Shown here: piece by piece, positions 53,205 to 64,000 of the stretch
Position numbering within the stretch: position 1 is the first letter of the stretch
How the letters are laid out: each line of letters opens with the position of its first letter
Source of the DNA: Membranipora membranacea
Taxonomy: Eukaryota > Bryozoa > Gymnolaemata > Cheilostomatida > Membraniporidae
NCBI GenBank assembly: GCA_914767715.1
Contig: OU612071.1
Span: 28,023,681 to 28,087,680 of the forward strand
Length of the DNA stretch: 64,000 bases
Direction of reading: 5' to 3'
Notes under the pieces: generated by a model
Seen by the model: only the letters and a program-made list of their open reading frames with translations
Told to the model about the DNA's origin: nothing
The model's database searches: none
Made by a program: the position numbers and the translations under genes

Positions 53205-56200
53205 TCACATCTTCGAGCGAGAGTCGTCCTCAACGGCAGGCAGCATATGGTATGCCATATTTATTATTTGCCTGTAATAAATATTGTCTTCATCGAGTCG
53301 ATCCCAGGCTTTTACCCAAAACCTGTTGATTCTTTCACATTTTAATTTTTTAGTTAGACTGCTAAAGCCTGCTGAAATCTCTTTCAGCTCCAGTTCTACA
53401 GAAGATGACTCCTTCCGTAACTCTTCAATCAACATAAATGTTTGGGGCTTAACAAACTCTCACCTGGCGACTAAACTTGTTATGCCAGCCTGAAAACGGA
53501 AACAATATTATTCAATATGCACACATAGCTCCTGTTTTAAAGAAGCCTGTGAATATTATTTACTTTCAAGCTATAGTAACGCCTCCCAATATTTGGTATC
53601 ATATTGGATGTCTCGGGCTAATCAAGAGCACTGGCTCTTGATTAACCAGATACCTCCAATAGGATTTGTGGCAACATTTTAGATAGCCTATGAATTCAGT
53701 TGTACCGATGAGCTTCATTCAAATAAATTCTCATCGTCATGTTATTAGCAATTCTTCTACTACCTAAGCAATATGTCATATACCAAAAGGCGCTACTATA
53801 GCTTTAACTTTATGATTTAAAGCATAGATTTTTGTAACTCAGACACAAAATGTTGGTTGTTGCTCATTGCATACTGAGTGATGAACCTTTCTGATCAAGT
53901 GAAGATTGCTTTACAAGGGTTCAAATATGAACAACCCTAAACGAATTGTGAAATTGAATGTCAGTTACCTTCCAGAGAGTTATTTTTCCTTATCGCCTGT
54001 CGATACACACTCTAGAATTTTGGCTCAAATCTTCCATTGAGCCATGTAATCTCAAAATACTCAAACAACTGCCTGAAGTGAGGCTCGTTGTTCTCCGCGA
54101 CCACATAGCGATAAGCTTCCTGAATCAAGTGGACAGGTAGGTAGGAGAGCCCCCACAGAAACCCACAAACACGACGAGTTCTGTGGTGATGGCGATAGCC
54201 TGATGCGAGACCTGTAACATTAACCATGCACTCTCAAGTTTTTGAGGTTGAGTTGATGTGAGAAGTTATGCTAGTATAAAGTTTTTCTTTTTTCGTGGTT
54301 ACTAACCTTTTAGAGAAACTCGACGATAACTTTTTGTGCTTTCTCAATTATGACTAAATAACTTCATAAGAAGTTAAAATTTGATATTTATTATATTATT
54401 AATATATCGGTTTATTGCATATTTATAATCATAATATTATTATTACTCATAGTCATAGTTATTTATGCATACGTTGACTTCTTACCAAGCTTTTGCACCC
54501 TGCGCCAGATGCATTTCCGGAAATGGAAGTTACATCCTACTATATGTACTCCTTGAACGCTGATGAACAAACAGTCCAGATCCCTAAACAGACAAATGAG
54601 ATGATTTTTTATGATACAACTGTGCACAAGGCAATAAATGTCTTTTGTTTTATACAAATCGGAGGATCGGTCAAGGAAATATAACACAGAACAAGAACAA
54701 CATTGCAAAACACTACCACTTTATTTGTTCTGTCACTGCGTGAAAAACATTCATAAAGATATTGTAGATTGACATTAAAAGCGTATATGTACCAAGAAAA
54801 AATGAAGAAGTTGCCCTCAATTAACAAACCCCAAAACGAAGCTTCATTATTGACATCTTGTGAATTAAAATTTACAGTTTGTATTTCAAATTTTACAGCT
54901 CAGTCAGGTGTGTTTTGGTATTCTTTCACGAACAATTTAATTGTGTACCTTTCTCAAAATCGATGATGATGGTTTGAACATTGAGATTGGCGATTTTCTT
55001 TAACTCATTGAACATCTATAAAAAGGCACAATGGAAAATATAATTGGAAAGCAGTCAGGCATTCTTTAAAATACACCCAACCCGAATTTAAACACACAGT
55101 CTCAAATAAATACAGTGGAATAGTATAGTTATTATATTAGAAGATGTCAAGAATCATTTGATACCAAGCTACTAGTTTGGAGAGGTTAATCGAAGGAAAA
55201 AAAATGTCAACAATTGCATAAAATCCTACTTCCTCTACATTAAATCTGAAATTCAGCCACAGACCAAAGTGTCTTACACGCAAGCGATCAATCCTGCTAT
55301 AGAGAATAACTAGCATGGTCATTAAAGTGAGGCTCTTCAATTGCCAAATCCGAGGAAAGTAGTTAAGAATAGGATCAGGTAACCACTTGACGACCTGCAC
55401 AGGAGGAATTTCTGAATAATTTTAGTTCAACTTTAACATATTAACTTGTTTGTGATTAATAATGGTGTGATTTTAAACGAGATAGTCTGATCAGTGGGTA
55501 ACCTGTCGCTAATTAATCAGGATATCTAACCATCAAATAGTCTGCCTGCTGCTTTGAGGACATAAGGACATATACGGAGGGTAGTTGCTCTTCCCCATCG
55601 GCTGTTCTAACAAAGCAGTTTATTGTCAGAAGTTGTTGGAAAGGTTTGACAACTGTCTTGAAGGTTCCATCTAAACCCCTACAATTGAAATTAGTCATGC
55701 TGAAGAAAGAAAATAATATATTGAAAATACAACAATATTATGAAAAGAGGTGACAAAAGGAATAATACTTGCAAACATGCAAATTCAATATTTGGCCTGC
55801 TGCATCGGTAGATACTGTTTGTTGACACAGGGTGACTTTCTAAATTACCGATACCGAAGCCCACGCATCCCATACAATGTAGTGATTCTCCTCTACAGAC
55901 AATAGTGAACCACTTGAATTCCTAGACTCAGGTTCGGTGGCAATGATTCCTTCAATTATTGTAATTTCAAACTTTGGTGCTTCCTGCCCTCGGGCTGTTT
56001 GATTTGCATAGCAAGATACACCATCGGTATTATAAAGTTCCGTATTTCTGCAGTTTCTTCATAAAACTTCTTAACAGCCCTATCAACAATTATTGATGTC
56101 GGGGCAAACGTATCCTCATTTACTAACTTTTCTGCCCGGTAGAATCAATAAACAAACAAAAATCATCAGACTATCAGATAAACACATTCGTTTCAATGCA

Positions 56201-57450
56201 AGTAATCTGTAATATTCATAAATTATTAATGTCAGAGAGCAGACAAGCTTTATAGTTTGCCTATAGAGTCAACTACCATACCTATCTAGCGATGCGAGCA
56301 CATTCTAGTGGTTTCCTATAGGCAGGATGATCCCCTCTACTTATATTGAATGCTCCATTCGACTCTTTCACAATTGCTTTACACTTTGTTGGCTTGCCAT
56401 ACCTCGCACAACGCCATCAAACTACCACTTCCTATCAAGAGATCAGGATAGTATATCTAGTCATGTCAAGCCAACAGACAATTTCAGTACAATTCATGGT
56501 TTTGTTATTAAATTTGTCAGTTGCGTTTTATTGGCAGCTTATTCCAAAATCAGGAAAATATGTTTATGTTCAGTAGTTAGATGTCACTGAAGCACCTCAC
56601 AATCCCTGTTCTCCTTAACATAGCGATGTCCTAGATGTCGATCGATTAAACAATTCCCTTTGCGCTGGGTCGCTGCTCTCACTAGCGCAAACCTCGGACC
56701 ATCGATAACTGTATCTATACATTGCCTGAAATGCATTATGATATATGTTATGCAGTATGTATGTGCGTAGGATTTAGCTGTTTAATCATTTTTTGTATTA
56801 ATGAAGCTATGATAAGGATGATTAATTTTCCACTCTGACAAAGTATGAAGATTCTGCAACACTTTTGTGTTTTGCCTGTGAGCAACTGCTCTGACCCGAG
56901 AATAGTGACAATATTACCGCTATACCTCACCTACAAGGCCCGTGCCTTATAGATGAAGGCGCCTTAGAGAGTGGAGCATAATATGCGCCTATATTATAGG
57001 CGCGGCTATCATTTGAAGCATTTTTATATTTGACTTAGACCAAAACCATGGTTTGAAAAGGAAAGCCACATAGCTCAGTAGACAGAGCACCTACCTTGTG
57101 AACACAATGTTGCGGGTTTGAATCCGATCGAGGTCAGTTTTTTTTTCCAAAGGGGTGCCTTGTAGCTGTTGGGTGCCTCATAACTGTAGCATCTTTAATT
57201 TTTCCAAGGGGGGTGCTTCACTTATAAGGCCGGTGCCTTATAAATGAGGTATTACAGTATTACTAAAGCTAGATCCTGATGCTGAATCATTGTTGAATCT
57301 TCTTGCCAGCGATTATAATATATGTTACAGACATTTAGAATATGATGTTTCTTAACATTTTTACCTATCATCGTCAAGTCTGGCCTCCTCCGATAGTTGC
57401 ACTGCATCTTTTTCTTTTTCTATGAAAGAGATTCTGGTGCAATCGACAAT
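53205..57450 (-). pseudogene. FLYWCH-MULE transposase in about ten exons, decayed
   Basis: Recognised minus-strand exons: 57365-~57450 (FIEKEKDAVQLSEEARLDDD); 56596-56725 and 56282-56421, together a FLYWCH zinc finger (WRCARYGKPTKCKAIVKES, later GDHPAY); ~55960-56140; 55531-55678 (GLDGTFKTVVKPFQQLLTI, first catalytic Asp); 54949-55015 (TIIIDFEK, second Asp); 54486-54551 (GCNFHFRKCIWRRVQKL); 53969-54211 (FLWGLSYLPVHLIQEAYRYV); and 53205-53489 (WHNKFSR). Borders are AG/GT. Lesions: a TAG at 54014-54012 where MULEs have Trp, and a TAA at 53451-53449 followed by a frame change. The enzyme would cut and paste the element; this copy looks inactive. Confidence 0.85.
56918..57257. mobile_element. ~340-bp inverted-repeat element with tRNA-like pol III boxes, inside the MULE
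   Basis: The left end, CGCTATACCTCACCTACAAGGC, pairs with the inverted right end, CTGTAATACCTCATTTATAAGGC, and TATTAC flanks both sides. The centre (about 57063-57137) looks like a tRNA: an A box TAGCTCAGTAGACAGAGC (57071-57088) and a B box GGGTTTGAATCCG (57114-57126), but the anticodon stem does not pair. It is therefore a tRNA-derived sequence captured in, or forming, a small element, not a functional tRNA. Confidence 0.7.
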
Positions 57451-57646
57451 ATTGGAAAAAAGAATAAAACAGGACAAATTGAAAGATTTACATAAAACAA
57501 TATCATGTCTTAGAAACTGACTTGCTCATCAGACAGGTCTACCCATACTGTTCCCTTGACTGAGCCCGTGATCCAAAGAATACAGAACAAGACAATCAAA
57601 GAGCTTTTTTATCTGTGATACACAAAATAACAAATTAAATACCTCC

Positions 57647-58091
57647 ACGTTTTACTAATTGGGGCCAAGTTTCAGTACTTGAGGCCAAGTTTTATTAATT
57701 GGGGCCAAGTTTCATTGCATGGGCCAAGTTTTACTATTTGGGGCCAAGCTTTACAAATTGGGGCCAAGTTTCATTGCATCGGGCCAAGTTTTATATTTGG
57801 GGCCAAGTTTGGCTCGGGCCAAGTTTGGCTCGGGCCAAGTTTGGCTCGGGCCAGGTTTGGCTCGGGCCAAGTTTGGCTCGGGCCAAGTTTGGCTCGGGCC
57901 AAGTTTGGCTCGGGCCAAGTTTGTCTCGGGCCAAGTTTGGCTCGGGCCAAGTTTGGCTCGGGCCAAGTTGGCTCGGGCCAAGTTTGGCTCGGGCCAAGTT
58001 TGGCTCGGGCCAAGTTTGGCTCGGGCCAAGTTTGGCTCGGGCCAAGTTTGTCTCGGGCCAAGTTTGGCTCGGGCCAAGTTGTCACGGATTC
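57647..58091. repeat. Right terminal minisatellite arrays of the MULE
   Basis: Inverse of the left terminus: about seven 20-bp units (57647-57800), then about eighteen 16-bp GGCTCGGGCCAAGTTT units (57800-58085). The long 16-bp array is at this end and the long 20-bp array at the other, so the two ends expanded separately. All six frames stay open here and yield meaningless GPSLARAKFGSGQVW-like peptides. Confidence 0.97.
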
Positions 58092-58100
58092 TTTACAAAG

Positions 58101-61100
58101 CATAGTAGTCTCATAACAAACAAGCTCAACTAGCATCTTCTGAACAACAGGAGAAAGCAAGGCAAGCAATAAAAGTTTTTGAGATGATGATAGATAGATT
58201 GGTTCAATCTGTCTTGATGAGCTTTGCCAAAGCTTGCCAAGACAGGCCAACAACCATAACTTTTAACAATAATATTCAACACGATCATGATCATAATGAT
58301 TATGATCATATGCACTTCTTCTTTCCCAGCACATCACAACCCCACCACAGTCCAAAAACAACAAGCAATAGATAATAAGAATAGAATACATACCAGTGGT
58401 TCAAGGAGTATCCCTGTGTTGTGACACAGATCAGAGAGTTATATACAAGTAATCAAGTTCTCTGCACAGATAGATGGTTAGATATCAAGATAGTCAGATG
58501 GCAAGAGTGATACAAAAGCAGCTTTCTTGTTGAGTCATTTATTCAAGCATGCACAAAAGTTTTCTGCTAAACCACTGTTATAGGCGGAGCTTAATTTGAC
58601 GTCGACTCTGATTGGCTGTGGTCATGGACAACCTTTGCTGTTAAGAGAGGACAATTACCAGTGGAGACAAACAACAATTTGAAATGAGAGCTCGTATCCA
58701 CTCCTTTTTCAAACTCCTTGATTCATCACTGTGAGCTTTCCCATTCCTTAAGTGATCAGCCTATGTATCTTACCGATGACGAGAACACTAGCACACGGCG
58801 TCGCTTTCTCGCAGACTTTGTTGAAGTTGGTGGCGGAACCTCCTCTTTTGACGACCACAAGGTGACGGAAGGCTCTCTTAATGTGATGCATGGAAGGCTT
58901 TCTCAAGGTGATGGAAGGATCTGTCGAGGTGGTGGAAGGATCTTCCAAGGTGTTGGAAGGCTCTCTCAAGGTGGCAGAATCTACATTCTGCCTTACAATA
59001 TCAGCATATTGCCTGCAAAAAATGCAATGTAGAATAAAGTAGGGCTACAAGAGGGGCTGTCATTTTGGCTTGATATTTCCCTTTTAGATGGCTACCAACC
59101 TTGATGAATATATTCGCATTTAGGTGTGTTTTTATTAAATAAAACTGGCCCGGTCACTACCAATGGCTTGGCACTTATGCCCCCTGCGGAAGGCCTGTCA
59201 TGGCTACCTGGTTACTAAGATTATCTGCTCTTTGTATAACAATGAGGGATGTCTCAATATTCAAGATAAAGCAGCGCCTGAGAAAGTTTTTATTTACCGT
59301 GGCTTCTTTGCTTCACAAATGTCACAGATTGTGTCTTCGATGTGATTAAGAAAGGTACACATGCTGCAACTCCACTTCCTGAATAAGATATAGAAATTAA
59401 TATTATCAATTAGTTGTGTTTGGTTCTGCGAAATTATAATGTACAGCAAGAAGGAAAAATGCCAAAATAGCTAGCCAATAATCCTTAACACGATAGCCTT
59501 CAAAATGATGCTGCTGATGGGGCTGCTGGGCAAAGCCCAGCTGTGGCAACAGTGGTTTAAATCAAAATATGCCTATTGGTGATTTCCTCCTCCTGACATT
59601 TATAAATGCTACAATATCTGCTGGCGATTACGGCCTTGGTAAAATATGTGTTTTCAGGTACATAGGATGCCTATAGAAGCCCTATTATAAGTGTTCTTTA
59701 GGTTATTGTTGTTCACTGTGAAAAATTTATCCTGACAAAATCATACTGTCAAACATAATTTGATATTCTTTTCCATTTCTAATCATCACAGAACATCGAA
59801 AATCTGACATTCCAATGAGAGTATTTATCCGAGATATGAAATTTTTATTGGAATGATTTGATAAAGTATAAGCATTTTAAGGCTGAATTAGATTTTTTTA
59901 TATTTTACACATTGGCATTAGGTATTAGAATCATACAAGGATAGGATGGTATGAATCTAACAAGATATCAGTCCTATGTATAGGCATTGTCCATTTTGTG
60001 AATGAATCTTAATTATTGTAAGTATCTGTTAATCAATCAATCCATTCATAGATAGAGTAGTGTGTTGTAATAAAGCCAAACAATGGGGAGCATAGTCCCA
60101 ACAAACATTCCTGCAACTCACAGATTTAACCTACTAATATATGTCATTCCTTCTTGTCTATGATTGAATGCCAATAGGCAATGCTATGAAAATATTTTGG
60201 ATGTGTAACTACATGAATTTTGATTTGGTTGTATTCCGAAGCATTGAGGTATCCTGGAAAAAAAAGAAAATTTTGAATGTCTAGGTTATTTTAGTGTGTA
60301 AAATAAAATAATTTCATTTAACTTTTATTAGCAACTGAATTTGGGAGGTTTAGACTGAATTAGATTTCATGGGATAAAACCTGACAACATAATCTAGACG
60401 TGCAGATAGAACTCTTAGTTTGATGTTCTTCCCTTTAGTTTCTTGGAACTTTACGGATATTTCAAAACTAGCGTAGAACAGATTAGGTTATTTTGAAAAC
60501 TTGCACAGCAATGGCACTAACAAGTCTTCCTGTCAATAGGAATTCAAAGTATTGATACTAACTAACTGCTTCCTATCTTTTATTTTTATGTCTGGAATTA
60601 TTATTGTCATTGTGCTTATTGGTGTCTTTGGGTAGCTAATTCAATTGACGTCAGTGAATAATTCTTCTGCTGTAATGTTTGAGATTTTTACTTGTCCATA
60701 TTCAATATCTAGTTTTGATTCCCTGCTTTTAGCTGTATGATGCAGCGGCTCACATTATCTGCGAACCATAAAATCTGCCTGCTAATCAGTTCACTATCTT
60801 TGATTTGATTTGATTTGTATTCATTCAAACATCATGACAGATGGTACAGAATGCGAGCGATGGTATGGCATAGTAAAAACAACACACTTAAAATTATTTA
60901 TATACTAGACCGTTGTCATGATAGGTCATGAAAAAATTAAAAAACTCAATTCAACTTGATAGCAAGTATGGCATGCAGTGTTTTCAGAGAAATTTCAGGA
61001 TTAGTTATCTTTGGTTTGGAATGTCAATAGAATGTTATTTGTTTATAAATGAATTTGAGGCATAGTTATTTCTGGGGTAGGGTGTCTTGAATTGCTGAAA

Positions 61101-61430
61101 CCAAAACAAGTATCTTGTATTTGATTTGCTTAATTCATTTTCTCCTATGGACTATCAGACTGTGATGTATATGCAACTCATTTATTTGTTATGACTAAAT
61201 CATTCATAATTACAGCCATGCAAAGTTTGAGCTTTTGACTTGTCAGTATCTGATATCTAGTTTTGACTCCTTGCTCCTAGTTGTGGGATACAGGTCTCGC
61301 CTACAGCACCATTTCGTATCTCTCACTCACTGTCAACTCCATCAGATTATTGCCTTGCAAGCCCTTGCATACTAATCTACTATGACTCACCTCGCCTCTA
61401 TCAACTATTTGTATTAAACTGACCATACCT
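58101..61430. other. Gene-poor stretch right of the MULE
   Basis: No gene supported. A ~24-bp unit (GGAAGGCTCTCTCAAGGTGGT-type) is repeated about four times at 58876-58978. A near-palindrome TGATCATAATGATTATGATC lies near 58288. CTGCTGGGCAAAGCCCAGCTGTG at 59523-59545 is shared, inverted, with 15.5 kb. (TTTGA)n lies at 60798-60817. Diverged copies of an ~85-bp stretch lie near 60675-60760 and 61220-61290. Confidence 0.5.
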
Positions 61431-62030
61431 TTGTGACAAAGTAAAATACCTTGGTGTTACTGTTGACGATAAACTCCGCTATCATGATTATGTGCAATCC
61501 ATAGTGACTACTGCATCTCAACGCATGTATGTTGTGAAAAATTTTGTATACTATAGCTCATAGCCCCTTTCTCATGTGTTATTCAAGAGTTTTATTGTAT
61601 CCCTCATCACTTACTGTCTCCCCATACTTTTTACAAGCATCCATGCAAGCGACAAGAAGTCCTTACGCAAAATATTTAAAGATGCCGCCAAGTTAGGGAT
61701 TGAGCACCCCGATATAGATGCTCTGGTGGCCAACCAGATCAAGACACTTGGACTTCGCTACATACACGATGAAGAGCACTTTATCAATGACCTTCTAACT
61801 AAATGCCCCTCAGGTCGCTACCGCACCGTTAAATATCGGAGTACATGGGGTAGAGACAGCTTTTTAAGACATCTCATACATACACATAATAATATGCTAT
61901 TCTAAAACACTTTTTATACAACAGAGATCTGATTTTTTCCATGTTTTTCTTTCTTGTCAGTATTAACAACATATTTCGTGACAAATTTTTGTCTATGATA
62001 GTAATAAATCCATCCATCCATCCATCCCTG
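61430..62030 (+). pseudogene. 3' end of a CR1/jockey-like non-LTR retrotransposon
   Basis: Reads DKVKYLGVTVDDKLRYHDYV and TASQRMYVVKNFVYYSS, then a stop at 61560-61562, and continues in frame from about 61566 with SFIVSLITYCLPILFTS and SDKKSLRKIFKDAAKLG to 61905. This is the C-terminal end of a LINE RT protein. The 3' end carries (ATCC)n at about 62008-62028, a typical LINE tail. 5' truncated, as most LINE copies are. Confidence 0.75.
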
Positions 62031-63024
62031 CTTACAAATTACAATCACAACGACACTCCGGTAGCTCAGATGTCTCCCGCCCAGACTGAATACTATGTGT
62101 GAAAATTGTAGATGGGAACATGGAATTCTTAGAACATATCTGTTGCTGTACTAACTCAAAAGATGCATCTTATCCTAGTTCCCATTGTGTATTCAAACAG
62201 GGACTGAACTTATGGTAACAATGGGTTCAGCAATCAATACTGAGCTGAGCTGATTTCAAGAGTTGATAACTCCTTGACCAGGTTATAGCCAAATCTCATC
62301 TAAGTCACTGAGATTTTATTAGCAGTACCTTTCTACTGTCATATTTGGTCACATGTTAACTCTAAAATAGGCCCCGCATGAGTGGAAATGCCCCAATTTG
62401 CGTTGGAGGCGGATCATGACTTTTTCCATAGTTTTGGTTATGTCGGCACCTGTTTTTTCCATTTACTGTGTTATTATGAGACAGCTGCATATCCTTTGAA
62501 GACCCGGAGTCTCGTTCATGCCTTTTGAATTATTTATTAACTAAGTTTACCATACTCTATACTTTACTATGGTCTTTTAACAACTGGACAGGCTAATTAC
62601 TAAACTATTTGAGGATATTTATATATCTATGGTGAGTTTAATGACTTTCATCGCTGTCAAGTAATCACATCAACTTGCCGTTTAAATCTTCAATCATTCT
62701 GATACTTGAAAGCTTTTCTAACTCTACATTGAATTTAATTATTGATGATGTATTTATGCCATGAGTTTAGGATGTTAACATTATTATTATAGGAGCTATA
62801 ACCAGGGAGCTCTGTTACATAAACGAGATTTATGTACATCCAAGCGAATTAATCCCTCTTTGGGGGTTGGAATGACCAAAAATCATAAGTCTTGGTATTA
62901 AATATGATTTTCAGACACCGTCAATTTAATGCTAGAATTGAAAAACACTATGTTCTCTGAGGCATCATTTTAATCATTGCCTTAATGTTTTAACCTGAGA
63001 GTGAAAATTCACCATCATTCTGCA
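61906..63024. other. LINE 3' UTR and unique sequence, no supported gene
   Basis: After the (ATCC)n tail nothing coding is seen. The sequence is AT-rich with no clear repeats. Confidence 0.4.
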
Positions 63025-64000
63025 TCATTGGCTGTCCTTTGTATCCGAAGATGACTTCTTGTGAACCATGTCTCTCAATTGGCATCTGCTTTTGCTGAGG
63101 GATTGCCAGCTACCAACAGGAATCTTTTTATCTTTGAGGTTTCTCTTCACCGTGTCATTGAACCTCAGCCTGGGTCTGCCAATACCACGTACACCTTCTT
63201 TAAGCTGAGAGTGCAGGATTTGTTTTGGTAGTCTTGAGTCATCCATCCTGTGTATATGACCAGCCCATCTCAAGTTTTTCTGAATTAGGAGTTCATACAT
63301 GCTGGGTAGATTTGCTTGAGTAAGGATGTCGGCATTTGAGATGAAGTCCCACCATTTGTCATTAAGAATTTGCCGCAGGTGTCTCATCATATAGGTGTTG
63401 GGTTTATGTGCCGCCAGCTTGTACACTGGCCAAGCCTCCGTACCATACAGAAGGGAAGAGAGGACAACTGCTCTGTATACCGAGCACTGTGTTTTGAACG
63501 TAAGTTCCTTGTTGTGCTAGACCTTTTCCTTCAGCCTGCCATACGAGGTTGAGGCGTTTGACATCCTTGTGTTGAGCTCCTCATCAATCTTGTTGCTGTT
63601 CATGGCAGTAGATCCGAGGTACTTGAACTTATGAACACTGGCTAGCTGTTCGTTATTGATGTATATAGACTGACCTTCATCATCACTTCCCGGGGCTAGT
63701 CGGTACAGCATCTCCGTTTTCTTAATGTTCATCTTGAGACCGAAGGCCTGTGCAGACCTGGCGAATCTGCTGACAATCTCCTGTGCATCATCATGGTTGT
63801 GAGCAATAAAGGCAGTATCATCAGGAAACATAAATTCTCGTACCAGGACTCTTCTAGTTCTTGTTGTAGACTTGTACTGGTTCATATTGAACAAAACTGC
63901 TCCAGGCCTGCTCTGAATCCATACACCCTTGTTGAAGTTGTTAAAGGCATGTTGCAAAACAACTGACAGGAATATGCAGAAGAGAGTGGGAGCCAGCACC
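63025..64000 (-). pseudogene. Second non-LTR retrotransposon RT fragment, off the right edge
   Basis: 63999-63517 reads MLAPTLFCIFLSVVLQHAF, FPDDTAFIAHNHDDAQEI and KTEMLYRLAPG; the catalytic box is Phe-Pro-Asp-Asp where LINE RTs usually have Phe-Ala-Asp-Asp. 63426-63025 continues after a frame change with LRWAGHIHRMDDSRLPKQIL and GRPRLRFNDTVKRNLKD, the usual end of this RT family. The 5' part lies beyond the window. Confidence 0.85.

Larger units (their letters stand above)
51516..58091 (-). mobile_element. Complete Mutator-like (MULE) transposon with minisatellite inverted termini
   Basis: A 6,576-bp element bounded by the 9-bp direct repeat TTTACAAAG (51507-51515 and 58092-58100). The outer ends pair as GGAAGCGCGACAACTTTGCC and, inverted, GAATCCGTGACAACTTGGCC. 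Inside each end lie inverted arrays of 16-bp TTGGCCCGAGCCAAAC units, then 20-bp TTGGCCCCAATTAGTAAAAC units. The interior encodes a FLYWCH-MULE transposase on the minus strand. Target duplication length (9 bp), long terminal repeats and transposase type all fit the Mutator superfamily. Confidence 0.93.

Noticed and set aside
53449-53489. A 26-nt mini-intron to bypass the TAA in the last MULE exon
   Set aside because: Too short for a normal spliceosomal intron; a frameshift or nonsense lesion in a decaying gene is simpler.
57063-57137. Functional tRNA gene
   Set aside because: Pol III A and B boxes are present but the anticodon and acceptor stems do not pair, and it lies inside a small inverted-repeat element.
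57679-58253. Several long overlapping open frames of 108-160 codons on both strands
   Set aside because: They arise from the 16-bp and 20-bp minisatellite units, which contain no stop in most frames; the peptides are pure GPSLARAKFGSGQVW-type repeats.

Overview
The window looks like metazoan genomic DNA, probably from an invertebrate with small introns. Genes are split by GT-AG introns, several with verifiable phase continuity. Sequence is AT-rich with many microsatellites, and nearly everything recognisable belongs to mobile or virus-derived elements. I see no clear single-copy host housekeeping gene, so the species cannot be named; a sponge, cnidarian or lophotrochozoan would all fit.

Region 1 (1-13.6 kb) is a Polinton/adintovirus-like element that may run off the left edge. 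It holds a capsid-like gene and an adenain-type protease (+, overlapping by ATGA), a protein-primed-type DNA polymerase B in two overlapping frames (-), a nine-exon unknown gene with a TATA box (-), a spliced packaging ATPase (-) at the end of a very compact four-gene cluster, a spliced CxxC zinc protein (+) and a small membrane protein (-). No integrase or terminal repeat is seen. Region 2 (13.6-24.6 kb) is mostly non-coding debris. It contains two copies of a transposon with SWIM and Ulp1-like protease domains (16.6-17.3 and 23.2-24.6 kb), a minisatellite, and a second, decayed Polinton remnant (polymerase tail, broken protease, and an unknown exon whose pattern suggests an OB fold; 17.9-19.3 kb).

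Region 3 (24.6-32.2 kb) is a 13-exon THAP-domain transposase gene (-), reconstructed with every exon phase matching and only one premature stop. An intact single-exon P2X7 ballast-domain gene (+) lies 21 bp from its 3' end. Region 4 (33.9-38.2 kb) has scattered unknown minus-strand exons and a C2H2-like zinc-finger gene. Region 5 (38.5-49.6 kb) is a nest of retroelements: a Ty3/Gypsy remnant split by a 527-bp TA-flanked element and a ~3.2-kb inverted-repeat-bounded insertion, and a decayed BEL/Pao element.

Region 6 (49.7-58.1 kb) has a 926-bp TTAA-flanked foldback element and then a complete 6,576-bp Mutator-like (MULE) transposon. The MULE has 9-bp target duplications, terminal inverted repeats built from minisatellite arrays, and a FLYWCH-MULE transposase in pieces, itself invaded by a small element carrying tRNA-like pol III boxes. 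Region 7 (58.1-64 kb) is mostly featureless, with fragments of two non-LTR retrotransposons at the right edge. The best candidates for something new are the THAP transposase/P2X7-domain pair, the operon-like cluster of the viral element, and the MULE with minisatellite termini.
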